Shown one piece after another: positions 17,815-25,617 of a stretch of DNA of 64,000 nt. The DNA is from Marispirochaeta sp964554875. Lineage in GTDB: Bacteria; Spirochaetota; Spirochaetia; JC444; Marispirochaetaceae. The position numbers and the translations under genes are program-made. The notes under the pieces were generated by a model, which saw nothing but the letters and a program-made list of their open reading frames with translations, was not told the DNA's origin and did no database searches. The DNA lies in the NCBI GenBank assembly GCA_964554875.1, contig CAZKQJ010000004.1:81581-145580 (forward strand), written 5' to 3'. Every line of letters begins with the position of its first letter. Within the stretch, counting starts at the first letter, position 1.

Positions 17815-18096
17815 TTAGGTTTCTTTTCTGACAAAGAGGAACTTCAGAACGTCCTGGACGAGTTTGAGCTCCTTGTCGATATCGGCAACCTTCTCGGGCT
17901 CTGCGGAAATCTCCAGATAGCGGTAGTGGCCGCGTTCGATTTTTTTAATGGGATAAGCAAGATCGCGAACGCCCATATCCTCATCCTTGGACGAGGTGAA
18001 CCCGTATTTTTCCATCAGCTTTTTCAGGGTATCGTAGCCGTTCTTGTAAGCGTCATCTTCCGGACGGAAAATGACCGTAAGTTCGTACTCTCTCAA
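17815..18096 (-). CDS. rpsF: 30S ribosomal protein S6
   Basis: S6 of the 30S platform. The family N-terminus is a short residue pair followed by YE, and the frame reads LREYELTVIFRPEDD. An in-frame ATG exists at 18111, but the sequence ATGAGGAGGGACAATTTG places a perfect AGGAGG six bases before a TTG at 18096. The ATG therefore overlaps the ribosome site rather than using one, and the TTG start (93 residues) gives a normal S6 N-terminus. First gene of the rpsF-ssb-rpsR-rplI-dnaB operon; the start revision is inference. Confidence 0.93.
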   Translation of the reverse strand: MREYELTVIFRPEDDAYKNGYDTLKKLMEKYGFTSSKDEDMGVRDLAYPIKKIERGHYRYLEISAEPEKVADIDKELKLVQDVLKFLFVRKET

Positions 18097-18125
18097 ATTG
18101 TCCCTCCTCATGGACTAATAATTCG

Positions 18126-18150
18126 ATCCGGAGTAGTATTTTCTCCGGAT
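18126..18150 (-). promoter_or_regulatory. Leader hairpin of rpsF operon (possible S6:S18 autoregulatory site)
   Basis: A perfect inverted repeat, ATCCGGAG, 9-base loop, CTCCGGAT, lies between the predicted transcription start and rpsF. S6:S18 complexes are known to bind a structured element in rpsF leaders of many bacteria, with CCG as part of the recognition. This hairpin contains CCG in the right place, but I cannot verify the full motif. Confidence 0.45.
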
Positions 18151-18164
18151 AAAGAGGTCGGGGC

Positions 18165-18193
18165 AGACTATCACAAGACAATATAACTGTCAA
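18165..18193 (-). promoter_or_regulatory. Predicted sigma70 promoter of rpsF operon
   Basis: Leftward TTGACA (18193-18188), 17-base spacer, TAGTCT (18170-18165). The consensus -35 and ideal spacing suit a strong ribosomal-protein promoter. Confidence 0.7.
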
Positions 18194-18237
18194 GTCAACT
18201 CCTTACTCAGACGATATTTGTACAGACAGGAGGCGCC

Positions 18238-18693
18238 ATGGGACAGACAATTCACTTTGAAGAGGATTTATATTTCCTGAATGAACTTCTGAACACCCTC
18301 GAAAGCGGTATTGCACTGAATCTTGACCGTCTCTTCTTCTTCGATAAGATTATAGAGGATATTTTCTTTATAGACACCACCATCGGACGTTTATATTCAG
18401 CCCTGGGCGAAAGTTACCGTATCGTCCAGGTCGAAAACCTTTCCCAGGGTATTATTACGCTCAAACAGCGTTTTACGGACTTCCTGTCGCGTATTATTTC
18501 CAGCTCCACCGGCATGGGAGAAGCTTTTTCTCCCTTTGTAGAGAAATTCAGCGATATGCACGATTCCCACCGAAGAGACGTGGAGGAACTGCAGCAATCC
18601 CTCCTCTCCTCTGACACGCAGTCGACACCCCGGGAGGTTATTTCCCAGGAAGAGTATCAGTTCCTCTTTCCCTCCGATGACGAAAAGGAATGA
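18238..18693 (+). CDS. Conserved-looking hypothetical protein
   Basis: A 151-residue, mostly helical, acidic protein beginning MGQTIHFEEDLYFLNELLNTLE and ending FPSDDEKE. No signal, membrane helix or enzyme motif is visible. AGGAGG lies seven bases before the ATG. It directly precedes a TrmA-type methyltransferase in the same direction. I do not recognise a family. Confidence 0.65.
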   Translation: MGQTIHFEEDLYFLNELLNTLESGIALNLDRLFFFDKIIEDIFFIDTTIGRLYSALGESYRIVQVENLSQGIITLKQRFTDFLSRIISSSTGMGEAFSPFVEKFSDMHDSHRRDVEELQQSLLSSDTQSTPREVISQEEYQFLFPSDDEKE

Positions 18694-18700
18694 TACCCGG

Positions 18701-19792
18701 ATGCCTCTGAGAATAGAAAAACTGGTCTACGGCGGAGATGGTCTTGCACGGGACGCCGGTCTCGTATGGTTTGTCCCCTTCAGCGCCCCGGGCGACCTGG
18801 TCGAGATTGAAGAGACCGCGTTGAAATCATCCTATCACAGGGGAAAAATACGCAGAATTCTGGAAGAATCGCCCCTCAGAACCGAAGCTCTCTGTCCCTG
18901 GTTCGGCAGCTGCGGCGGGTGTCAGTGGCAGCATATTCAGTATCCGGCTCAGCTTTCCGCAAAAAAGGATATCCTGGTTTCCATGGCGACCAGGGATCTT
19001 GTGAATCCCCCTGAAGAGGTGGAAATCTTCCATTCCCCGGCGGAATGGGAGTACCGCTGCCGCATAAGCCTGCATCGCAGAGAAAAAGAAATCGGATATT
19101 TCGCCGCCGGCAGCAGGGACCTGGTCCCCATACAGGACTGTCCGATTGCCGAAAGTCCCCTCCGCAGCTGGCTGCAGGAGCTACCCCTCAGTTTCCGCGA
19201 GATCGAGAACCTGCCGGAACGTTTCGAGCTGCGGAGTGAAGAGGGTACTGTGCGTATTGTCGATACCGGAAAGAACGAGGCATTTCAGCAGGTGAACAGC
19301 CTGGGCAACAGCCTGTTGAAGGATAAACTGCGGAGCCATATTCTCGGGTATTACCCGGAACCCCGGATTTTTGACCTCTTCTGCGGTAACGGAAACCTCT
19401 CGCTGCCGCTTTCCGACGCCGCCGAATCCATCAGCGCGTGGGACGTATCCGCCGAGGCGATTGAAGCCGCCCGGAAAGCGGGGGGCAATGACAGTCGCCT
19501 GCACTACTCCCGGAGAAAGGTGTCCGCTGTTTACGGAGCCCTCAGAAAAGAGGCCGATAAAACTGATGTTCTGATCCTTGATCCACCTCGGAAAGGGGTA
19601 AAAAACGAGGCTCCCTTTTTAGCGAAGCTGCGAATTCCCCTGGTGGCTTATGTTTCCTGTAACCCTGCAAGCCTTATGCGGGATCTGAAGGTCTTTGAAA
19701 AGGCGGGCTACAGGCTTGAACACCTGGAAGCCTTCGACATGTTCCCCCAGACCTATCACCTTGAGAGTCTCGCCCTGCTCTCCCTGAGATAG
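18701..19792 (+). CDS. TrmA/RlmC/RlmD-family RNA (uracil-5-)methyltransferase
   Basis: A SAM-dependent enzyme methylating C5 of uridine in tRNA or rRNA. Seen: an N-terminal TRAM-like segment (IEKLVYGGDGLARDAG), [4Fe-4S] cysteines in CPWFGSCGGC plus a later Cys in IQDCPIAE, SAM motif FDLFCGNGNLSLPL, LDPPRKG, and the catalytic Cys in YVSCNPASLMRDL. The iron-sulfur cysteines point to the RlmD/RlmCD side rather than TrmA. ATG at 18701 has AAGGA upstream and gives the normal N-terminus; an in-frame ATG at 18677 lies inside the previous gene. The exact target base is not determinable. Confidence 0.9.
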   Translation: MPLRIEKLVYGGDGLARDAGLVWFVPFSAPGDLVEIEETALKSSYHRGKIRRILEESPLRTEALCPWFGSCGGCQWQHIQYPAQLSAKKDILVSMATRDLVNPPEEVEIFHSPAEWEYRCRISLHRREKEIGYFAAGSRDLVPIQDCPIAESPLRSWLQELPLSFREIENLPERFELRSEEGTVRIVDTGKNEAFQQVNSLGNSLLKDKLRSHILGYYPEPRIFDLFCGNGNLSLPLSDAAESISAWDVSAEAIEAARKAGGNDSRLHYSRRKVSAVYGALRKEADKTDVLILDPPRKGVKNEAPFLAKLRIPLVAYVSCNPASLMRDLKVFEKAGYRLEHLEAFDMFPQTYHLESLALLSLR

Positions 19793-19797
19793 TTTTT

Positions 19798-20907
19798 TCA
19801 GTCATCCCTTTCATCCAGGAACACCGTTTCCTCCGGACGGGCTATGACCGCCGGGGCCTCTTTGCCGAGAATTTCAGTGATTTTTGATGAGTGCCGACCG
19901 ATAAGCTTATCCAGTTCAGCGGATGAAAAATTGGAAATGATTTTTGCAATGTCGTTTATCTGTACAACAGCACCGGCGGGAAAACTGCCTTCAACGGCAG
20001 TCAGTCCTTTAGGCAGCAGACTTTTATGTTCCCGCAGAGCCCTTGCCGCACCTTCGTCGATTCGGAGGTATCCTTCCGGCCAGCTGTAGAGTATCCAGCG
20101 TTTGCGGTTCTTTATTCTGGGCCGGGCAAGAAAGAGGGTTCCTATTTCTTCTCCGGAGATAATTCTTTCCAGGACCTTCTCCGTGTTCCCATGGGCCAGC
20201 ACAACCCTGCAGCCTGCCCGGCGGGCAATCTTGACGGCATCCAGTTTTGTGCGCATCCCCCCGGTGGAATGGGCGCTGCCTGCACTGCCGGCGGCGGCAA
20301 GAATCTCGGGGGTAAGTTCCTCAACTATACTCAAGGGCTTCGCATCGCTGGTGCTTCGCGGGTCGGCATCATACAGGGCATCGATGTCCGTCATGAGGAT
20401 GAGAAGATCCGCATCGATCTTGCTGGCGACAAGAGCGCTCAGGCGGTCGTTTTCGCCAAAGGCATTCCCGATTTCGCTGGTAGAGACACTGTCGTTTTCA
20501 TTTACGATAGGGAGCACCCGCAGAGAAAAGAGGGTTTCCAGGGAATCCCGCAGGGTAAGGTAGCTTTTTCTGTTGTTCAGAACTTCCGGCGTCAAGAGCA
20601 GCTGGGCAATATTGACCTCAAGCTTGCCGAATACCGAACGGTAGGCCTGCATCAGCAGCGGCTGTCCGATGGCCGCGCAGGCCTGTCGCATGTTTATTTT
20701 GCTTACCCTGCCGCTTAAGCCGAGCTCCTTCGCCCCCATACCTACGGCCCCGGAGGTCACAACTACAACCTGAAGTCCCCTCGCCCGCAGAACACAGATA
20801 TCCTCGGCGACTTTTCTGAGAAAATCTTCCCGCACGCCGTCGGGCGATGATAGGAGGTTGGTCCCGATCTTGACGACTACCCGTTTACAGTAAGAAAAAT
20901 CGCGCAT
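19798..20907 (-). CDS. proB: Glutamate 5-kinase
   Basis: First step of proline synthesis: ATP-dependent phosphorylation of glutamate. The 369 residues hold an amino-acid kinase domain (VVVKIGTNLLSS, VTSGAVGMGAKELGL, PIVNENDSVS) and a C-terminal PUA domain (from about 275), as in E. coli ProB. The start ATG shares a base with the proA stop (TGATG), so the two are coupled. Feedback inhibition by proline is a family property. Confidence 0.95.
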   Translation of the reverse strand: MRDFSYCKRVVVKIGTNLLSSPDGVREDFLRKVAEDICVLRARGLQVVVVTSGAVGMGAKELGLSGRVSKINMRQACAAIGQPLLMQAYRSVFGKLEVNIAQLLLTPEVLNNRKSYLTLRDSLETLFSLRVLPIVNENDSVSTSEIGNAFGENDRLSALVASKIDADLLILMTDIDALYDADPRSTSDAKPLSIVEELTPEILAAAGSAGSAHSTGGMRTKLDAVKIARRAGCRVVLAHGNTEKVLERIISGEEIGTLFLARPRIKNRKRWILYSWPEGYLRIDEGAARALREHKSLLPKGLTAVEGSFPAGAVVQINDIAKIISNFSSAELDKLIGRHSSKITEILGKEAPAVIARPEETVFLDERDD

Positions 20908-22205
20908 CAGCTGATATCCAGCTTGCGGTGGGTAAAGTGCTTTTTTCCCGAGGCATAGTCCGCGACGATCTGTCCCTTTCCGATCAGCTTGTACTTGTAT
21001 GTAAGCAATCCTTCAAGACCAACAGGGCCCCGGGCGTGGAGTTTTCCGGTGCTGATTCCGACTTCGGCACCGAAACCGTAGCGAAACCCGTCAGAAAACC
21101 TGGTGCTGCAGTTTGCGAATACATTGGCCGAATCAACCCGGGAGCTGAAGTAATCCCATGCCGCCTCGTCGGTGGCGACAATCGCGTCGGTATGCCCGGA
21201 ACCGTAACGGTTGATATGTTCCACAGCCGCTTCCAGTCCCTCAACCGCCTTTATCGACACAATCAGGTCCAGGTACTCGGTACTCCAGTCTTCTTCCACG
21301 GCTTCTTCAAGTTCAGGTATCAGTTCCCTGCAGACAGGACAGGCTTTTATTCTGACTCCTGCCTCTTCCAGGGCCGCAAGCAGTACAGGCAGAATGATTT
21401 TTACAACAGCTTTATCAATCAGAATGGTTTCCGTGGCATTGCAAACCGCCACATACTGGGCCTTCCCGTCCACAGCTATCCGAACCGCAGTTCCGAGATC
21501 GGCTGAGGTGTGAATGTAGGTATGACAGATACCGTCGGCATGCCCCATAACGGGAATACGGCTGTTATCCATTATATAACGGACAAACTCGTTGGATCCC
21601 CGGGGAACGAGAAGATCTATCTCGCTATCCATGGAGAGCATCTGGGCAACCTCCTCCCGGGACTCGATATTGTAAATCCAGGCTTCAGGCAGCCCTTCCC
21701 TCAAAGCCCCTTCAGCAATACAGGAGGCAAGGACACGATTGGTTTCCAGGGCTTCCCGTCCGCCTTTCAGAAGCACAGAGTTTCCGCTCTTGAGACAGAG
21801 GGTCGATATCTGGACCAGGGCGTCAGGACGGGATTCAAAAATCATGCCGATAACGCCAATGGGGCAACTTACTCGATACAATTCCAGCCCTTCATCAAGT
21901 TCGGTGGCGAGTTGAATCCTGCCGACCGGATCATCCAGGGCAATAAGAGCTTCGATTCCTTTTATTACCCCAGCCAGCTTGTTTTCGTCAAAGACCAGGC
22001 GTTTGAGAAGAGGATGCGCGACTCCCTCACTTTTTGCCTGGGCGATGTCCCTGTTGTTGGCATCAAAGATGGCTTTTTCGTTTTCCCTCAGAACCGTAAT
22101 AATTGATTCAAGAGCCCGGTTTTTCTGTTCGCTCCGTAAAACAGCCATTTCAACAGCTGCATTCCGTGCTCGTTGTGCGGCTTCGTGCATATTTTGATTG
22201 TTCAT
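20907..22205 (-). CDS. proA: Gamma-glutamyl phosphate reductase
   Basis: Second proline step: NADPH reduction of glutamyl phosphate to the semialdehyde. The 432-residue aldehyde-dehydrogenase-fold protein shows CPIGVIGMIFESRPDA, NSVLLKGGREA, VPRGSNEFV and the catalytic Cys region KAQYVAVCNATETILI. It lies between an Lrp-type regulator gene and proB, all leftward, which makes an lrp-proA-proB operon. Confidence 0.95.
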   Translation of the reverse strand: MNNQNMHEAAQRARNAAVEMAVLRSEQKNRALESIITVLRENEKAIFDANNRDIAQAKSEGVAHPLLKRLVFDENKLAGVIKGIEALIALDDPVGRIQLATELDEGLELYRVSCPIGVIGMIFESRPDALVQISTLCLKSGNSVLLKGGREALETNRVLASCIAEGALREGLPEAWIYNIESREEVAQMLSMDSEIDLLVPRGSNEFVRYIMDNSRIPVMGHADGICHTYIHTSADLGTAVRIAVDGKAQYVAVCNATETILIDKAVVKIILPVLLAALEEAGVRIKACPVCRELIPELEEAVEEDWSTEYLDLIVSIKAVEGLEAAVEHINRYGSGHTDAIVATDEAAWDYFSSRVDSANVFANCSTRFSDGFRYGFGAEVGISTGKLHARGPVGLEGLLTYKYKLIGKGQIVADYASGKKHFTHRKLDIS

Positions 22206-22246
22206 AGCAGATACCTGTCAGATTGATTTCGGGATACCCTGTCTGT

Positions 22247-22735
22247 CTAGGCGTACCCTATTATTTGATTCTTGTCTATAGGTATCTCACGGTCGACGGG
22301 AAGATCGAGGGAAATAAAGGTTTCGGTGGACTGGATTTCCGGCATCTCCTGCAGCCGGTCGGTCAGGAAATTATGCAGCCCACGAGTGTTCTTTGCAACA
22401 ACCTTGATAAAAAAGTTGTAGGCTCCGGTGGTGGAATGGACCTCGATTATCTCGTCAAAATCCTTGAGTTTTTGTACAACAATGTTGTAATCCCGTGCGT
22501 TATGCAGGTTTATTCCCACAAAGGCACAGACCTCGAATCCCAGCATCTGCATGTCGACAATTATTCGGGATCCTTTGATTATGCCCAGTTCCTTTAACTT
22601 GTTGTAACGCACATGGACTGTTCCTCCAGATACCGAAAGGTCCCGGGCTATTTCCTGAAACGGACGACGAGCGTCCTGCTGCAGAATGCGAATAATATTC
22701 AGGTCCAGTTCATCAAGTTCGTGGCCCGCCGCCAT
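22247..22735 (-). CDS. Lrp/AsnC-family transcriptional regulator
   Basis: A 162-residue feast/famine regulator: N-terminal helix-turn-helix (DLNIIRILQQDARRPFQEIARDLSVSGGTVHVRYNKLKELGII) and C-terminal ligand-binding RAM domain. AGGAGG precedes the ATG. It heads the proA-proB transcript 41 bases upstream of proA, so local control of proline synthesis and of itself is plausible, with an amino acid as ligand. Both the ligand and the target are inference. Confidence 0.9.
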   Translation of the reverse strand: MAAGHELDELDLNIIRILQQDARRPFQEIARDLSVSGGTVHVRYNKLKELGIIKGSRIIVDMQMLGFEVCAFVGINLHNARDYNIVVQKLKDFDEIIEVHSTTGAYNFFIKVVAKNTRGLHNFLTDRLQEMPEIQSTETFISLDLPVDREIPIDKNQIIGYA

Positions 22736-22778
22736 GCGCCCTCCTCTTAATGAAGTTTCGGCCTCAGATTAGGTAAAT

Positions 22779-22784
22779 ATTATA
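22779..22784 (-). promoter_or_regulatory. -10-like TATAAT upstream of lrp-proA-proB
   Basis: A leftward TATAAT lies about 45 bases before the regulator ATG in a strongly AT-rich stretch (22760-22860). No convincing -35 is found at 16-18 bases. The 199-base divergent region to the helicase gene otherwise holds only the rightward promoter noted at 22859-22888. Confidence 0.4.
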
Positions 22785-22858
22785 ATTTTTTCAAGTAAGA
22801 AGGAAGAATTTTTTTAATCATACAAGTATTTCATAAATTATTTGTAATATACTCACCT

Positions 22859-22888
22859 TTGATTAATAGCGCCCTGTAGCGATAGTAT
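22859..22888 (+). promoter_or_regulatory. Possible sigma70 promoter for RecQ-like helicase gene
   Basis: TTGATT, 18-base spacer, TAGTAT, about 45 bases before the helicase start. Moderate match. Confidence 0.35.
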
Positions 22889-22934
22889 CCTGCTTGTTCA
22901 AAATCAGCTGAAGGTTCTCCCGGTTATAGATACT

Positions 22935-24485
22935 ATGACTGGATATACAGACGAAGAGACCTCCGGAGAGGAAATCAATCCCGAGGATTATCTGGAAAAC
23001 TTTAGTCTTCCTGGTTTATACCCGTATCAGCGGGCCATAATCGATGAGATCTGTGTCGCCTGCGGCTGCCGACCTGTGAATACAGGCAAGGATGCCCCGG
23101 CCCGGGGGCTGATACTGTTACCCACCGGAGCAGGAAAGAGTATCTGTTACATGCTTCCCTCCCTGATCATCCCGGGCTACAGCCTGATTATTTACCCCCT
23201 GAACGCCCTTATCAGTGATCAGCTGAAACGCTTTTCCAAGGCTGGAATCAGCGCCCGCTCCCTGGCGGGGGGCATTAAAAAAGCGGCAAAGATTTCCTCC
23301 ATCGCAGAGGCTGCCAGCGGCAAAGTGCGTGTTCTGCTGGCGAATCCCGAAAGCCTGCTGGATACGGAAATCCAGACAGCCCTTGCAGAAAACCCTCCCC
23401 TTCATGCGGTTTTTGACGAGGCCCACACCAGCGCCGAATGGGGATACAGCTTTCGCCCCGCCTACCTGAGAGTCTGCAGTTTTATCCGGAACCTTGCCCC
23501 GGCCAGGATCAGTGCCTTTACCGCCACGGCCTCCCCCGAACTGCTGCCGCAGATGGCGGAGTTGATTTTCGGAGATCAGGGATACAGTCTCCATTCCAGG
23601 TCCCCTGCAAAGGATAACATAGCCTTCGGTGCTGTTCCCTCGATCTGTCGTGAAGCGGATATCCTTCGCCTTGTTGAAAACTGCCTGACCCCGCCCATGA
23701 TTATCTTCTGCCGGCGACGCAGGGATGCAGAGAATACAGCCCGGCTGCTGGCATGCCGACTTAACGATGAGGGCAACGAAAAAGTCCGCTTTTATCATGC
23801 CGGTCTCTCGAACGAGGAGAAACAACAGGTGGAGAGATGGTTCATGAAGGGGGGCAATCTTATTCTCTGTGCAACATGTGCCTTCGGACTTGGGGTAGAC
23901 TGCCCCGGAGTCCGGAGTGTCGTTCACCTTGCTCCGCCCCCGTCGGTGGAGGCCTATGTCCAGGAATCCGGCAGGGCAGGACGGGACGGCAAACCCTGCC
24001 GGGCCCTGATGCTCTTCGGTCCGGAAGATCTTGCAGACGAGGGAGAACTCCTGCGGAACAGACGTTACAGGGACCTTGTTTCCGCCTTTCTTTCAAACAA
24101 GCGTTGCAGACGAAAGTCCCTGATGGACCTTTTTTCGACTGACGACAGTCATCCAGCCTGCGGCATCTGCGATGTATGTACCGGTTCTGAACAGCTTACG
24201 CCCCATGGTTTTCAGGAGATCACCGGACTTGTAAAGGAATTCCCGTTTATGTTCCGTTCCGGGGATGTATCTGATTTACTCAAAGGTTACAGGTCGGTAA
24301 ATCCGGGAGGAGCAGGCCGAAAGAGCCGATTCGTCGGCACCCTCAGGGACTGGGATTACAACTGGTGTCAGGAAGCAGTTCAATGCCTTGTATCCTGCGG
24401 TACCCTGCGGCGCAAACGCTTTTCCGGGCGCTTAACGACGGGAAGCGCGAAACGCCTCTACGGGGAGAAAACCCGTCATAGTTGA
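22935..24485 (+). CDS. RecQ-like ATP-dependent DNA helicase
   Basis: A 516-residue superfamily 2 helicase. Walker A PTGAGKS (63-69), a DEAH box within VFDEAHTSAEWGYSFRP (about 158), FTATASPELL (motif III), and motif VI QESGRAGRDGKP fit RecQ. A zinc-binding cluster follows the helicase core (CRRKS then CGICDVC). There is no HRDC domain, and the C-terminal winged-helix region is short (residues about 430-510), so it is closer to the short RecQ-like proteins than to canonical RecQ of about 600 residues. No clear ribosome site precedes the ATG. Confidence 0.85.
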   Translation: MTGYTDEETSGEEINPEDYLENFSLPGLYPYQRAIIDEICVACGCRPVNTGKDAPARGLILLPTGAGKSICYMLPSLIIPGYSLIIYPLNALISDQLKRFSKAGISARSLAGGIKKAAKISSIAEAASGKVRVLLANPESLLDTEIQTALAENPPLHAVFDEAHTSAEWGYSFRPAYLRVCSFIRNLAPARISAFTATASPELLPQMAELIFGDQGYSLHSRSPAKDNIAFGAVPSICREADILRLVENCLTPPMIIFCRRRRDAENTARLLACRLNDEGNEKVRFYHAGLSNEEKQQVERWFMKGGNLILCATCAFGLGVDCPGVRSVVHLAPPPSVEAYVQESGRAGRDGKPCRALMLFGPEDLADEGELLRNRRYRDLVSAFLSNKRCRRKSLMDLFSTDDSHPACGICDVCTGSEQLTPHGFQEITGLVKEFPFMFRSGDVSDLLKGYRSVNPGGAGRKSRFVGTLRDWDYNWCQEAVQCLVSCGTLRRKRFSGRLTTGSAKRLYGEKTRHS

Positions 24486-24519
24486 GCCTGCAGCATTTTC
24501 TCTGGTACTATATCCGCCA

Positions 24520-25281
24520 ATGGAAGCAATTATCATGGGATCCGGAACATCCCACGGAGTTCCCGTAGTCGGCTGTTCCTGCAGGGTGTGCCGATCCGAG
24601 GACCCGCGGGACAAGCGCAGCAGGGCTTCTCTCCTTGTCAGGAGCAGGGATATCAACCTGCTTATCGATACCAGCACTGAGTTCCGCATACAGGCCATAC
24701 GAGAGGGAATCAGCAGTCTGGATGCTGTTTTTTATACCCATTCCCACGCTGACCATCTGCATGGACTGGACGATATCCGGCCTCTGACAAAAGATCGGCC
24801 CATGCCGGTATATGCTGGAGAATCGACACAGAAGGACATTCGAAAACGCTTTGATTATATCTTCAGCATCCGTCCGGGGCAGAAGGGCGGCGGAAGGCCG
24901 AAAATCGAGCTCCGCCCTCTGGTTCCGGAGGGGGTCACAATCAAGGGGATCAGGATCGTACCGATACCGATTTTTCACGGTGAGTTGCCGATCCTTGGTT
25001 TCCGGATCGGGGAGCTTGCCTATATTACCGACTGCTCACGAATACCCGAGGACTCATATCCTCTTTTACGAGGAATCAAAAAACTGATTATCGGGGCCCT
25101 TCGTAAACGTCCCCACCCGACCCATTTCTCAATCGACGAGGCCGTGGCGGAGGCTGAAAGAATCGGCCCGGAAAATACATGGCTGACCCACCTCTGTCAT
25201 GATCACAGTCATGCAGAACTTCTTGAAATACTTCCCAAAAAAATAGAGCCCGCCTGGGACGGACTCTCTATTTCGTTTTAG
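24520..25281 (+). CDS. Metallo-beta-lactamase-fold hydrolase (PhnP-like)
   Basis: A 253-residue protein with the family N-terminus MGSGTSHGVPVVGCSC, a CxxC (CSCRVC), the metal motif THSHADHLHGLDD, AYITDCSRIP, and a C-terminal HLCHDHSHAE. This subfamily includes PhnP phosphodiesterase and RNase Z-like enzymes and binds two metal ions; the substrate here is unknown. There is no ribosome site before the ATG. A TACTAT hexamer ends eight bases upstream, suggesting a leaderless or near-leaderless transcript. Confidence 0.85.
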   Translation: MEAIIMGSGTSHGVPVVGCSCRVCRSEDPRDKRSRASLLVRSRDINLLIDTSTEFRIQAIREGISSLDAVFYTHSHADHLHGLDDIRPLTKDRPMPVYAGESTQKDIRKRFDYIFSIRPGQKGGGRPKIELRPLVPEGVTIKGIRIVPIPIFHGELPILGFRIGELAYITDCSRIPEDSYPLLRGIKKLIIGALRKRPHPTHFSIDEAVAEAERIGPENTWLTHLCHDHSHAELLEILPKKIEPAWDGLSISF

Positions 25282-25358
25282 CTTGTTGTGCGGTTCAGTA
25301 AGGAAATCCACGGCTAACCGCCCCGCACCGGATACGGGCCCAGGGCGACGCCTGCCGA

Positions 25359-25547
25359 TTACGCTTTTACGACCTTACCGGAACGCAGGCAGCTGGTGCA
25401 CACCCGCAGGGTTTTCTTACCTGTTCCGACAAGGGCCTTTACCTTGACGATATTCGGCTTCCATACGCGGCGGGTTTTGTTGTGCGCATGGCTCACGTTG
25501 TTGCCCGCAACAGTTCCTTTTCCGCAGATATCACATCTTCGGGCCAT
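25359..25547 (-). CDS. rpmB: 50S ribosomal protein L28
   Basis: L28 with the family core MARRCDICGKGTVAGNNVSHAHNKTRR and a second Cys pair CTSCLRSG, so this is the zinc-binding four-Cys form. ATG at 25547 has GAGGTGG upstream; an in-frame GTG at 25556 falls inside that site and is rejected. It is monocistronic with its own promoter, convergent with the upstream hydrolase gene. Confidence 0.95.
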   Translation of the reverse strand: MARRCDICGKGTVAGNNVSHAHNKTRRVWKPNIVKVKALVGTGKKTLRVCTSCLRSGKVVKA

Positions 25548-25584
25548 TGTCTCCACCTCAGTTTAGTTAAAAATAATGCAATGC

Positions 25585-25613
25585 AATCTATCAGATAGCC
25601 AATAATTTGTAAA
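25585..25613 (-). promoter_or_regulatory. Predicted sigma70 promoter of rpmB
   Basis: Leftward TTTACA (25613-25608), 17-base spacer, TAGATT (25590-25585). An 11-base palindrome CTATCAGATAG (25588-25598) overlaps the -10. Confidence 0.55.
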
Positions 25614-25617
25614 GTAC

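Noticed and set aside
25588..25598. CTATCAGATAG palindrome over the rpmB -10 as an operator
   Set aside because: Eleven bases of AT-rich palindrome overlapping a promoter occur easily by chance and no partner regulator is known.
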